A stretch of 64,000 nt of DNA, from the NCBI GenBank assembly GCA_051859045.1, contig JBHYGK010000057.1, positions 1-64,000 on the forward strand, read 5' to 3'. Positions 1 through 9,263 of the stretch are shown piece after piece. Source of the stretch: JBHYGK01 sp051859045 (GTDB taxonomy: Bacteria; Pseudomonadota; Gammaproteobacteria; Xanthomonadales; Xanthomonadaceae). Numbering within the stretch: the stretch's first letter is position 1; each line of letters opens with the position of its first letter. Under the pieces are notes generated by a model, which was not told the origin of the DNA, searched no databases, and saw nothing but the letters and a program-made list of their open reading frames with translations. The position numbers and the translations under genes are program-made.

Positions 1-51
1 CGCCAGCGCCCGGGCGGGCGCGGCGCGACGGCGGCGGCGGCGGCGGGCGCC

Positions 52-327
52 TCAGGCATGCAGCGGCCCCCCGGCCGGGACGGCGGCGTCCGGCCAGGCC
101 GCCTCGGCGGCCGGGGCGTCGCCGGCCCGCAGGGCCTCGAGGAACGCCGTCGCCTCGGGCAGCGCTGCGGCGGGCACGCAGACGCGCAGCAGGCCGCCGG
201 CCGGCAGCTCGCCGATCCCGCCCACCAGGTGCTCGCCGAGCACGAACGCCGGGATGCCGGCGTCGAGCAGCGCCCCCCGCGTGAGCTGGGCGTCGATCAG
301 GTCCTTCGCTTCGTACACCACCCGCAT
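52..327 (-). CDS. DUF2007 family protein (putative signal-transducing protein)
   Basis: Small 91-residue protein of the DUF2007 family, whose biochemical role is not established. The N-terminus (MRVVYEAKD, then LIDAQLTRGALLDAGI) is the family hallmark; glycine-rich HLVGGIGELPAGG follows and a VCVP strand comes before the C-terminal helix. The frame stays open far upstream, but this ATG has a strong purine-rich ribosome binding site (GGGAGGGGAG) a few bases before it and begins exactly at the family start. The alanine/proline tail after residue 70 is low complexity. It diverges from glnS across a 178-bp gap. Function cannot be inferred further. Confidence 0.8.
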   Translation of the reverse strand: MRVVYEAKDLIDAQLTRGALLDAGIPAFVLGEHLVGGIGELPAGGLLRVCVPAAALPEATAFLEALRAGDAPAAEAAWPDAAVPAGGPLHA

Positions 328-450
328 GGGACTCCCCTCCCTAGGCCGCCCGGCCGGCCGAGTGTGGCCCAGCCGGGCCCCGGGCGCACGCCGCGGCGCG
401 GCGGCGGGCCGCGCGGGGGCCCGGCGCGTGCCCGCGGGCCGCGCCACGGC

Positions 451-456
451 TACACT
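451..456 (+). promoter_or_regulatory. Probable -10 element of the glnS promoter
   Basis: TACACT preceded by GGC, about 50 bp before the glnS ATG in the divergent gap. The same GGCTACACT-like element appears before other genes in this window (rsmE, DUF486). No clear -35 box is visible. Confidence 0.4.
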
Positions 457-505
457 CTGCGGCCTTCCCGCCGATCCGGCGCCGTCCGCGCGCCCCGACC
501 CGCCC

Positions 506-2241
<1,736 letters not shown>

Positions 2242-2245
<4 letters not shown>

Positions 2246-2688
2246 GCGCGCAGGCGCGGCTGCTCGCGCTGGCCTCGGCCGCGGTCGTGGCCGCGGTGTT
2301 CGGCCTGGCGCTGTCGGGCTGCAGCGGCGGCGGCGCCGACCGCGACGTGCCGCCCCCGGCCGCCGACGCCCTGCCGCCGCCGGCCTTCGCGCCGGGCGCG
2401 CCGGCCGTGGCCCCGGCCCCGTTCGGGCCGCTCAACCCCGACCGCCGCTGCGCCAGCGACGCCGACTGCGTGGTGAAGGACGTCGGCAGCTGCTGCGGCG
2501 CCGCGCCGGCCTGCGTCGCGCGCGACGCCGTGGTCGACCGCGAGGCCGTGCAGGCCGCCTGCGTGGCCGAGGGCACCAGCGCGATCTGCGGCTTCCCCGA
2601 GATCACCGCCTGCAGCTGCGTCGAGGGCCAGTGCGCCGCGGCGCCCGGCGCCGCGATCGGGCCGGCCACGCCGGCGGAGCCGCGCTGA
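2242..2688 (+). CDS. Cysteine-rich putative lipoprotein
   Basis: A 148-residue putative lipoprotein of unknown function. It has a hydrophobic signal segment and a lipobox LSGC with the lipidated cysteine at about residue 27. A proline/alanine linker follows, then a compact cysteine-rich domain of about 75 residues (motifs RRCASDADCVV, SCCGAAPACVA, AVQAACVAEG, ICGF, TACSCVEGQC) in which about ten cysteines probably form disulfides. The GTG start overlaps the glnS stop by 4 bp and the stop overlaps the next ATG, so expression is coupled to glnS. The cysteine spacing resembles small secreted disulfide-rich domains, but I recognise no named family. Confidence 0.75.
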
Positions 2689-3245
2689 TGCTGTACGCCC
2701 AGGTCCACCTCACGCTGCCGGCGTGGGTGCACGAGGAGGTCGAGGTGGGCCGCGTGTATCCCACCGACCTCGAGAAGGTCGCGCTGGCGATCCAGCTCTC
2801 GCGCCGCAACGTCGAGCACCGCTCCGGCGGCCCGTTCGGCGCCGCCGTGTTCGACGGCGCCGACCGCCTGGTGGCGGTGGGCGTGAACCGCGTCGTGCCG
2901 CAGGCCTGCTCGGTCGCGCACGCCGAGATGATGGCCTACATGACCGCGCAGCAGCGCCTGCAGCGCTTCCGCCTCAACGAGGACGGGCCGATGACGCTCG
3001 CCACCTCGGCCCAGCCCTGCTGCCAGTGCTACGGCGCCACCGTCTGGGCCGGCATCGACCACCTGCTGATCGGCGCGCGCGCCGAGGACGTCGAGGCGCT
3101 GACCGACTTCGACGAGGGCCCGCTGCCGGCCGACTGGATCGGCGAGCTCGAGAAGCGCGGCATCGCGGTGCGCCGCGACCTGCTGCGCGAGGAGGCGCGC
3201 GACGTGCTCCGCGCCTACGGCGAGTCCAACGGAGCGCGCTACTGA
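2688..3245 (+). CDS. Nucleoside deaminase (CMP/dCMP deaminase family, zinc-dependent)
   Basis: A 185-residue member of the cytidine/deoxycytidylate deaminase superfamily. The zinc site is intact: HAE at about residues 78-80 (VAHAEMM) and PCCQC near residue 110. The core GGPFGAAVFDG and the strand order fit the tadA/guanine-deaminase-like branch of free nucleoside deaminases rather than tRNA TadA; the substrate (guanine, cytosine or another base) cannot be told from the sequence. The C-terminal 70 residues (DFDEGPLPADWIGEL onward) form a family extension. The ATG overlaps the lipoprotein stop by 1 bp and the stop overlaps the rlmM start (TGATG), giving tight translational coupling. Confidence 0.85.
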   Translation: MLYAQVHLTLPAWVHEEVEVGRVYPTDLEKVALAIQLSRRNVEHRSGGPFGAAVFDGADRLVAVGVNRVVPQACSVAHAEMMAYMTAQQRLQRFRLNEDGPMTLATSAQPCCQCYGATVWAGIDHLLIGARAEDVEALTDFDEGPLPADWIGELEKRGIAVRRDLLREEARDVLRAYGESNGARY

Positions 3246-4336
3246 TGGACGCCAGCCCCGGCCTGCTGTGCTATTGCCGCCCCGGCTTCGAGCCCGAGCT
3301 CGCCGCCGAACTCACGCTGCGCGCGGGCGAGGCGGCGCTGAACGGCTACGCCCGCACCGAGCGCGGCTCGGGCTACGTCACCTTCCTCGGCGGCGAGGGC
3401 CGCCAGCTCGCGCGCGCCATCGCGTTCGAGTCGCTGATCTTCGCCCGCCAGAAGCTGGTGCTGCTGGCCGACCTGGCCGGCCTCGACCCCAGCGACCGGG
3501 TCAGCCCGATGCTGGCCGCGCTCGAGGCCGCCGGCGCGCCGGTGTTCGGCGACCTGGTCGTCGAGCACCCCGAGTCCGACGCCGCGAAGCCGCTGGCCGG
3601 CCTGGCGCGCAGCTTCGGCAACGCGCTGCGCCCGGCGCTGCGCAAGGCCTTCCGGCTCAGCCCCAAGCCCGACCCCACCAAGCTGGTGCTGCACGTGTGC
3701 TTCCTGGCCGGCGACCACGCACTGCTTGCCGCCTCCAAGCCCGGCGACGCCAGCCCCTGGCCGCTGGGCATCCCGCGCCTGCGCCAGCACGCCGATGCGC
3801 CCTCGCGCTCGGCGCTGAAGCTCGAGGAGGCGCTGATGACCTTCTTCAGCAGCGAGGAGCGCGAGCAGCTGCTGGCCCCGGGCATGCTCGCCGCCGACCT
3901 CGGCGCCGCGCCGGGCGGCTGGAGCTGGGTGCTGGCCCGCGAGGGCCTGCGCGTGAGCGCGATCGACAACGGCCCGCTCTCCCCGGTGGCCCACGCCACC
4001 GGCCTGATCGAGCACGTGCGCGCCGACGGCTTCAAGTGGAGCCCGCCGCGCGGGCTGGACTGGATGGTCTGCGACATGGTCGAGCAGCCCGTGCGCGTGG
4101 CCGCGCGGATGGCGGAATGGTTCGCCAACGGCTGGTGCCGGCACGCGATCTTCAACCTCAAGCTGCCGATGAAGAAGCGCTTCGACGAGGTCGAGGCCTG
4201 CCTGACGCTGTTCGGGGACCAGGCCGGCCCGAAGCCGCGCAGCGTGCGCGCCAAGCACCTCTACCACGACCGCGAGGAGGTCACGGTGTGCGTGGTCTCG
4301 CTCAAGCGCGACGGCTCGCCGCTGGTGAGCTGGTAA
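3245..4336 (+). CDS. rlmM: 23S rRNA 2'-O-ribose methyltransferase RlmM
   Basis: SAM-dependent methyltransferase that in E. coli methylates the 2'-OH of C2498 in 23S rRNA. The 363 residues equal the usual length. An N-terminal THUMP-like region (LLCYCRPGFEPELAAEL) is followed by a Rossmann RrmJ/FtsJ-type domain with the SAM loop DLGAAPGGWSW at about residues 219-229, then DWMVCDMVEQP and the catalytic lysine segment FNLKLPMKKRF. The ATG overlaps the deaminase stop. It ends the glnS operon and converges on the ubiquinone hydroxylase gene, with hairpins in the gap. Confidence 0.93.
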   Translation: MDASPGLLCYCRPGFEPELAAELTLRAGEAALNGYARTERGSGYVTFLGGEGRQLARAIAFESLIFARQKLVLLADLAGLDPSDRVSPMLAALEAAGAPVFGDLVVEHPESDAAKPLAGLARSFGNALRPALRKAFRLSPKPDPTKLVLHVCFLAGDHALLAASKPGDASPWPLGIPRLRQHADAPSRSALKLEEALMTFFSSEEREQLLAPGMLAADLGAAPGGWSWVLAREGLRVSAIDNGPLSPVAHATGLIEHVRADGFKWSPPRGLDWMVCDMVEQPVRVAARMAEWFANGWCRHAIFNLKLPMKKRFDEVEACLTLFGDQAGPKPRSVRAKHLYHDREEVTVCVVSLKRDGSPLVSW

Positions 4337-4377
4337 GCGCGCGGGGCCCGCGCGCCGGCGGCGCTCAGCCGCCGGCG
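4337..4377. terminator. Bidirectional terminator between rlmM and the UbiI-type hydroxylase
   Basis: Two GC-rich inverted repeats sit between the convergent stops: a near-perfect palindrome at 4337-4355 and a 10-bp perfect stem (CGCCGGCGGC and complement, 4353-4377) with the 5-base loop GCTCA, which contains the minus-strand stop. There is no T-tract, as is common in very GC-rich genomes, so the terminator call rests on position and stem strength. Confidence 0.5.
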
Positions 4378-5597
4378 GCGTGGCGCACGAAGGCGTCGGC
4401 CAGCGGGCGGATCCGCCCCACCAGCCCCAGCGCGGGGCCGCGCAGCAGGGTCAGCAGCGGGTCGTCGTTGGAGAACAGCCGGTTGAGCCCCTCGAACGCG
4501 TAGGCGCCCAGCGCGTCCTCGCTGCGGCGCGCGCGCGCCCAGCGCTCCAGCCGGTGCACCGACAGCGGGTCGCGCCCGGCGGCCTTGGCCTGGCGCACGG
4601 CGTCGCGCAGCGCGGCCACGTCGCGCAGGCCGAGGTTGGCGCCCTGCCCCGCCAGCGGATGCACCGCGTGCGCGGCGTCGCCCACCAGCAGCACCCGGCC
4701 GCGCAGGTAGCCGTGCGCGAGCTGGCGGCGCAGCGGGAACAGCACGCGCTCCGACGCCAGCGCCACCTCGCCTAGGCGCGCGTCGAAGGCGCGGGTGAGC
4801 GCGCGCGCGAACGCCTCGGGCGCGGCATCGCGCAGGCGCGCGGCCTCGGCGCTGGGCAGGCTCCAGACGATCGAGCAGCGGGTGCCCGGCGCCGCGTCGG
4901 CGTCGCCGGCGAGGTCGGGGCACGGCAGGAAGGCCAGCGGGCCGCCGGGCAGGAAGCGCTGCCAGGCGGTGCAGGCGTGCGGCTCGGCCGTGCGGACGTA
5001 GGCCACGAGGCCGGACTGGCCGTAGTCGCGCGCGTCGATGCCGATGCCGGCCAGGGTGCGCAGGCGCGAGCCGGCGCCGTCCGCGGCCACGACCCAGCGC
5101 GCGGCCAGGCGCTGGCCGTCGTCGAGCTCGAGCGTGGCGCCCTGGTCGTCCTGCAGCAGCGCGTGCACGCCGGCGCCGGCCAGCACGCGCACGCCGGCGG
5201 CGTCCAGGCGTGCCCACAGCCGATCGACGATCAGCGCGTTCTCGACGATGTGGCCCAGCGGCGCGGTGCCGAGGCGGTCGCCGTCGAAGGCCAGCGGCGC
5301 GCCGCCGCCGGCGTCCCAGACCTCCATCCGCCGGTAGGGCTGGGCGCGCGCGGCGAGGATGCCGTCCCAGGCGCCGAGGTCCCCGAACAGCCGCGCGCCG
5401 TCGGGCGCGATCGCGAACACGCGCAGGTCGGGCCGCGCGGCGTCCCAGGCCGGCGGCCGGCGCGCGTCGAGCAGGGCCACGGCCAGGCCCTCGCCGGCCA
5501 GCGCCAGCGCGCAGGCCGCGCCGACGGCGCCGCCGCCGACCACGATGGCGTCGAGCGGGGCGTCGGCCCCGCGCCGCGGCGCGCGGCGCGCGCTCAT
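4365..5597 (-). CDS. FAD-dependent ubiquinone-biosynthesis hydroxylase (UbiI/UbiF/VisC type)
   Basis: Class A flavin monooxygenase of the UbiH/COQ6 family, 410 residues, predicted to hydroxylate a prenylphenol intermediate of ubiquinone at the inner membrane. The N-terminal dinucleotide-binding loop is IVVGGGAVGAACALAL; the mid region has AADGAGSRLR (DG motif), and the FAD/ribityl motif is GDAAHAVHPLAGQG followed by NLGLRD. The segment TAWQRFLPGGPLAFLP is closer to UbiI/UbiF than to UbiH, so this is probably the C5 or C6 hydroxylase; the exact position cannot be assigned. Its ATG overlaps the stop of ubiH by 4 bp, forming a two-gene operon. Confidence 0.88.
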   Translation of the reverse strand: MSARRAPRRGADAPLDAIVVGGGAVGAACALALAGEGLAVALLDARRPPAWDAARPDLRVFAIAPDGARLFGDLGAWDGILAARAQPYRRMEVWDAGGGAPLAFDGDRLGTAPLGHIVENALIVDRLWARLDAAGVRVLAGAGVHALLQDDQGATLELDDGQRLAARWVVAADGAGSRLRTLAGIGIDARDYGQSGLVAYVRTAEPHACTAWQRFLPGGPLAFLPCPDLAGDADAAPGTRCSIVWSLPSAEAARLRDAAPEAFARALTRAFDARLGEVALASERVLFPLRRQLAHGYLRGRVLLVGDAAHAVHPLAGQGANLGLRDVAALRDAVRQAKAAGRDPLSVHRLERWARARRSEDALGAYAFEGLNRLFSNDDPLLTLLRGPALGLVGRIRPLADAFVRHAAGG

Positions 5598-6850
5598 GCC
5601 GCCCCCCCGCGGGCCAGCCGCGGCACCCGGCCGCGGTAGCCCATCGCGCCGAGCGCCAGCGGGGCGCGCAGCGTGGCCGAGGAGGACAGGGCGACCAGCC
5701 CGAGGGAACGCAGCGCGTGCATGGGCAGTCCCGGGGTGGCGGTGGCGCGGGCGAGGCCGTCGGAGAAGGCCAGGGTGGCCGCGCGGTCCTCGGCGCGGGC
5801 GTCGGCGTAGGCCGCGAGCACCGCCGGCGCGCCGGGGTCGGCGCCGGGCGCGGCGGCGCGGGCGTCGAGCAGCCCCTCGGCCAGCGTCAGCGCGTCGCGC
5901 AGCCCGAGGTTGAAGCCCTGGGCGCCGATCGGGTGGATGGTCTGCGCGGCGTTGCCCACCACCACCGCGCGCGGCGCGGTGAGGGCGCGGGCGAGCACGC
6001 GGCGCATCGGGTAGCGCGCGCGCGGGCCGACCGCCAGCAGCCGGCCGGCGCGCCAGCCGGCGCGCGCCTGCAGCAGGGCGAGGTAGCCGGCGTCGTCGAG
6101 CGCGGCCACCGCCTCGGCCTCCCCGGCGGCCACGCCGAGGATCGCGCCGTAGTGGCCGTCGGGCCGCGGCAGCAGGGCCACCGGGCCGGTGGCGGTGAAG
6201 CGCTCGAACGCGCGCCCGGCGTGCGCGCGCGCCGGCGCCACGCGGCACACGAACAGCACCTGGCCGTAGTCGTGCACGTCGGCGTCGATGCCCAGCGCGG
6301 CGCGCGCCGGCGAGGCGGTGCCGTCGGCGGCCACCACCAGCCGGGCGCGCAGCGTGCGCGGGCCGGAGGCGTCCTCGATGTCGACCTCGCGCAGGCCGTC
6401 GGCGCCGAGCCGCGTGGCGAGGACGCGCGCCGGCGCGTGCCGCTGCAGGTCGGGCAGCGCGCGCAGCCGGGCCTCCAGCGCCTCGCCCAGCGCGCGCGCG
6501 ATCACTACGCCGCCGAAGGCCTCGCGGCCGTGCTCGGCCGGGTCCAGCCGCACCGCGCCGAAGTCGCCGGCGCGGGTGACCGTGATGTGCCGGATCGGCT
6601 CGGGCGGGCGCGGGAAATGCGCGGCCACGCCCAGCGCGCCGAGCGCGCGCAGGCTGGCCTCGGCCAGCGCGAGGTTGCGCTCGTCGAAGGTCGGCGGGCC
6701 CGCGCCCGGGGCCACCGGCGCCTGCGCCTCGACCAGGCCCAGCGCCAGGCCCTGGCCCGACAGCGCGCAGCAGGCGCTCGCGCCGACGAGGCCGCCGCCC
6801 AGCACCAGCACGTCGAGCACCGGCGGTGCGGCATCAGCGGGAGGGCTCAT
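5594..6850 (-). CDS. ubiH: 2-octaprenyl-6-methoxyphenol hydroxylase UbiH
   Basis: FAD-dependent monooxygenase of ubiquinone synthesis, 418 residues. It carries the GxGxxG fold loop VLVLGGGLVGASACC, the substrate-channel segment AFERFTATGPVALLPRPDG, which matches UbiH, and the FAD motif VVVGNAAQTIHPIGAQG, where the NAAQ variant separates UbiH from the GDAAH of UbiI/UbiF. The ATG at 6850 gives the family N-terminus after a short polar leader; upstream in-frame sequence runs into the promoter region. It is the first gene of the two-gene ubi operon, diverging from the DUF6580 gene. Confidence 0.9.
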   Translation of the reverse strand: MSPPADAAPPVLDVLVLGGGLVGASACCALSGQGLALGLVEAQAPVAPGAGPPTFDERNLALAEASLRALGALGVAAHFPRPPEPIRHITVTRAGDFGAVRLDPAEHGREAFGGVVIARALGEALEARLRALPDLQRHAPARVLATRLGADGLREVDIEDASGPRTLRARLVVAADGTASPARAALGIDADVHDYGQVLFVCRVAPARAHAGRAFERFTATGPVALLPRPDGHYGAILGVAAGEAEAVAALDDAGYLALLQARAGWRAGRLLAVGPRARYPMRRVLARALTAPRAVVVGNAAQTIHPIGAQGFNLGLRDALTLAEGLLDARAAAPGADPGAPAVLAAYADARAEDRAATLAFSDGLARATATPGLPMHALRSLGLVALSSSATLRAPLALGAMGYRGRVPRLARGGAA

Positions 6851-6895
6851 CGGCGCGGTCCTCGTGTCGGGGCGGTCGGGCGGAAACGGATGCGC

Positions 6896-6901
6896 TATCC
6901 T
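6896..6901 (+). promoter_or_regulatory. Probable -10 element for the DUF6580 gene
   Basis: TATCCT in the context GCGCTATCCTACC, in the 121-bp divergent gap between ubiH and the DUF6580 gene, about 70 bp before the ATG. Low-confidence match to the recurring GCTAxxCT element. Confidence 0.3.
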
Positions 6902-6971
6902 ACCGCCCCGCACCACGCCCCACCCTCGTTTTCGCGCGGCCCTCGCGGCCCGCCCCGGAGTGCCTGCCCCG

Positions 6972-7547
6972 ATGTCCGACGCCACCCGCCCGCTGCTCCG
7001 CAACGCCGTCCTCGTCGGCTTCATCCTGCTCGCCGCCGCCGCGCGCCTGCTGCCGCACCCGCCGAACTTCTCGCCGGTCGAGGCCGTGGCCCTGTTCGGC
7101 GGCGCCTACTTCGCCTCGCGCTGGGCCGCGCTGGCCATCCCGCTGCTGGCGATGGTGCTGGCCGACCTCGGCCTGGCCGCGCTGCACGGCGGGATCTACG
7201 CCGAGTACCTGTTCGGCGCCGGCCAGATGACCGTCTACGGCTGCGTGCTGGCGATCACCGCCATGGGCTTCGGCCTGCGCGGCCAGGTCAGCGCCGGCGG
7301 CGTGCTGGCCTGGGGGCTCAGCGGCTCGCTGCTGTTCTTCGTGGTGACCAACTTCGGCGCCTGGGTGGGCTCCAGCCTCTACCCGCCGACCGTCGAGGGC
7401 CTGATGCAGGCCTACGCGGCGGGCATCCCGTTCTTCAAGTGGACGGTCGCCGGCACCTTCGTCTACTCCGCGGTGCTGTTCGGCGGCTTCGAGCTGCTGC
7501 GCCACCGGGTGCCGGGCCTGTCCGCGGGCGCGCCCGCCGAGGCCTGA
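6972..7547 (+). CDS. DUF6580 family integral membrane protein
   Basis: A 191-residue polytopic membrane protein with about five hydrophobic segments. The N-terminal RLLPHPPNFSPVEAVALFGG and the middle TNFGAWVGSSLYPPT are characteristic of the DUF6580 family, described only as a putative transport protein. The architecture (short loops, about five helices, about 190 residues) resembles small S-components of ECF vitamin transporters, which is an inference from shape. It lies directly upstream of a cobalamin adenosyltransferase gene but is separated from it by a strong hairpin, so a shared role in cobalamin handling is a suggestion only. The ATG follows a short C-rich leader without a clear Shine-Dalgarno. 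Confidence 0.8.
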   Translation: MSDATRPLLRNAVLVGFILLAAAARLLPHPPNFSPVEAVALFGGAYFASRWAALAIPLLAMVLADLGLAALHGGIYAEYLFGAGQMTVYGCVLAITAMGFGLRGQVSAGGVLAWGLSGSLLFFVVTNFGAWVGSSLYPPTVEGLMQAYAAGIPFFKWTVAGTFVYSAVLFGGFELLRHRVPGLSAGAPAEA

Positions 7548-7590
7548 GCCCGGGCTCCGGTCCGGCCCCGCGCCCACGCCATCGCCACGC

Positions 7591-7615
7591 CGACGCCCGC
7601 AGACTGCGGGCGTCG
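7591..7615. terminator. Strong hairpin between the DUF6580 gene and the cobalamin adenosyltransferase
   Basis: Perfect 11-bp stem (CGACGCCCGCA and complement) with a 3-base loop GAC, 44 bp after the DUF6580 stop and 66 bp before the next ATG. Very stable; only a short GTT follows, so it would be a GC-type terminator or attenuator rather than a classical one. Confidence 0.55.
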
Positions 7616-7680
7616 CGCGTTCCGGGCCCCGCCCGCGCCGCCCTCCCCCTCCACGCATCGCCCCGCCAGGAACCGCCGCC

Positions 7681-8238
7681 ATGGGCCACCGCCTCAGCAA
7701 GATCTACACCCGCACCGGCGACGACGGCTCCACCGGCCTCGGCGACGGCAGCCGGGTCGCCAAGGACTCCGCGCGGGTCACCGCCTACGGCACCATCGAC
7801 GAGGCCAACTCCGCGATCGGCATCGTGCTGGCCTGCGAGGGCGTGCCCGACGACGTCCGCCACCTGCTCGAGGCCGTGCAGCACCAGCTCTTCGACCTCG
7901 GCGGCGAGCTCTGCATCCCCGGCCACGCCGCGATCCACGACGCCGACATCCAGCGCCTCGAGGACCAGCTCGACGCCTTCAACGCCGACCTGCCGCCGCT
8001 CAAGGACTTCATCCTGCCCGGCGGCGGGATGGCCGCGGCCCAGGCCCACCTGGCCCGCACCATCACCCGCCGCGCCGAGCGCGAGACGGTGACGCTGAGC
8101 CACCACGACGCCGTGCGCCCGCAGGCGATCCGCTACCTCAACCGCCTCTCCGACCTGCTGTTCGTGCTGGCCCGCGTGCTCGCGCGCGCCAGCGGCCACG
8201 GCGAGGTGCTGTGGCGGCACGAGCGGCGCCAGGGCTGA
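7681..8238 (+). CDS. Cob(I)alamin adenosyltransferase, PduO type
   Basis: ATP:cob(I)alamin adenosyltransferase (185 residues) that makes adenosylcobalamin from ATP and reduced cobalamin. The N-terminal signature KIYTRTGDDGSTGLGDG and SARVTAYGTIDEANS form the ATP-binding part; RTITRRAERETV and IRYLNRLSDLLFVLARV are the C-terminal helical signature of the PduO/MMAB family, and FILPGGG is present. No cobalamin biosynthesis genes lie nearby, which suggests salvage. The stop is 9 bp before the downstream deacetylase-like gene, so the two are probably co-transcribed. Confidence 0.92.
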   Translation: MGHRLSKIYTRTGDDGSTGLGDGSRVAKDSARVTAYGTIDEANSAIGIVLACEGVPDDVRHLLEAVQHQLFDLGGELCIPGHAAIHDADIQRLEDQLDAFNADLPPLKDFILPGGGMAAAQAHLARTITRRAERETVTLSHHDAVRPQAIRYLNRLSDLLFVLARVLARASGHGEVLWRHERRQG

Positions 8239-8247
8239 GGGCCTGCC

Positions 8248-9162
8248 ATGCTGGTCTTCACCCACGCCGCCTGCCTCGCCCACGACCCCGGCGCCGGCCA
8301 CCCCGAGTGCCCGGCCCGGCTGGGCGCGGTGCTCGAGGCCCTGCGCGGCGCCTTCCCGGCGCTGGCCTGGCGCGACGCGCCGGAGGCCAGCCGCCAGCAG
8401 CTCGCCCGCGCCCACACCGACGCCGCCATCGCGCGCGTGCTCGACGGGCGGGTCGTCGACGGCCATGACCGCATCGACGCCGACACCGTGATGGGCCCGG
8501 CCTCCCGCGAGGCCGCGCTGCGCGCCGCGGGCGCCGGCGTCGCCGCGGTGGACGCGGTGATGGCCGGCGAGACCCGGCGCGCGTTCTGCGCCGTGCGCCC
8601 GCCGGGCCACCACGCCACCGGCGACACCCAGATGGGCTTCTGCCTGTTCAACTCCGCCGCCGTGGCCGCGCTGCACGCGCTCGAGGCGCACGGGCTGTCG
8701 CGGGTGGCGCTGGTGGACTTCGACGTGCACCACGGCAACGGCTCGCAGGCGATCTTCGAGCACGACGAGCGCGTGCTCTACCTCAGCTCGCACCAGATGC
8801 CGCTGTACCCGCACACGGGCACCGAGCAGGAGCACGGGGTGGGCAACATCGTCAACGCCGGGCTGCCGCCGCGCACCGGCAGCGCCGAGTTCCGGGCCGC
8901 CTGGCGCGAGCGCCTGCTGCCGGCGCTCGACGCCTTCCGTCCGCAGTTCATCGTGGTCTCGGCCGGCTTCGACGCCCACCACCTCGACCCGCTGGCCGAC
9001 CTCGACGCCGGGGCCCCGGACTTCGCCTGGCTGACCGCCGAGCTGTGCTGGCGCGCCGACCGCCACGCCGCCGGCCGCCTGGTGTCGCTGCTGGAGGGCG
9101 GCTACAGCCTCGCCGCGCTGCGCGAGAGCAGCGTGGCCCACGTCGGCGCCCTGCTGGCCTGA
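8248..9162 (+). CDS. Histone deacetylase family protein (zinc amidohydrolase)
   Basis: Member of the arginase/deacetylase superfamily (304 residues), a cytosolic zinc hydrolase related to acetylpolyamine amidohydrolases and class II HDACs. Motifs in order: GHPECPARL at the N-terminus, catalytic RPPGHHAT (tandem histidines) near residue 118, the metal site DFDVHHGNGSQ near residue 157, and SAGFDAHHLDPL near residue 235. The C-terminal LEGGYSL completes the active site. All metal ligands are present, so it should be active; the substrate is unknown (polyamine or protein acetyl groups). It follows the adenosyltransferase gene by 9 bp; a hairpin lies after its stop. Confidence 0.9.
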   Translation: MLVFTHAACLAHDPGAGHPECPARLGAVLEALRGAFPALAWRDAPEASRQQLARAHTDAAIARVLDGRVVDGHDRIDADTVMGPASREAALRAAGAGVAAVDAVMAGETRRAFCAVRPPGHHATGDTQMGFCLFNSAAVAALHALEAHGLSRVALVDFDVHHGNGSQAIFEHDERVLYLSSHQMPLYPHTGTEQEHGVGNIVNAGLPPRTGSAEFRAAWRERLLPALDAFRPQFIVVSAGFDAHHLDPLADLDAGAPDFAWLTAELCWRADRHAAGRLVSLLEGGYSLAALRESSVAHVGALLA

Positions 9163-9173
9163 GCGCCGCCTGA

Positions 9174-9199
9174 GCGGCGCCGCGGCCCCCCGGCGCCGC
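9174..9199. terminator. Hairpin downstream of the deacetylase-like gene
   Basis: Perfect 8-bp stem (GCGGCGCC/GGCGCCGC) with a 10-base loop, 11 bp after the stop and before lptD. No T-tract. It probably separates the upstream operon from the lptD operon. Confidence 0.4.
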
Positions 9200-9263
9200 G
9201 CGCGTTGCCGCGCGGGGGGTGATTGGGCAAGCTAGCCGCCCGCTTCGCCCCGCCTGGACCCCC

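Noticed and set aside
1..51. GGC/GCG triplet run at the left edge
   Set aside because: Simple high-GC sequence after the DUF2007 stop; too short to support a gene or terminator.
7548..7680. Possible cobalamin riboswitch before the adenosyltransferase
   Set aside because: Only 133 bp with one simple hairpin; no B12-box-like sequence or multi-helix architecture was seen.
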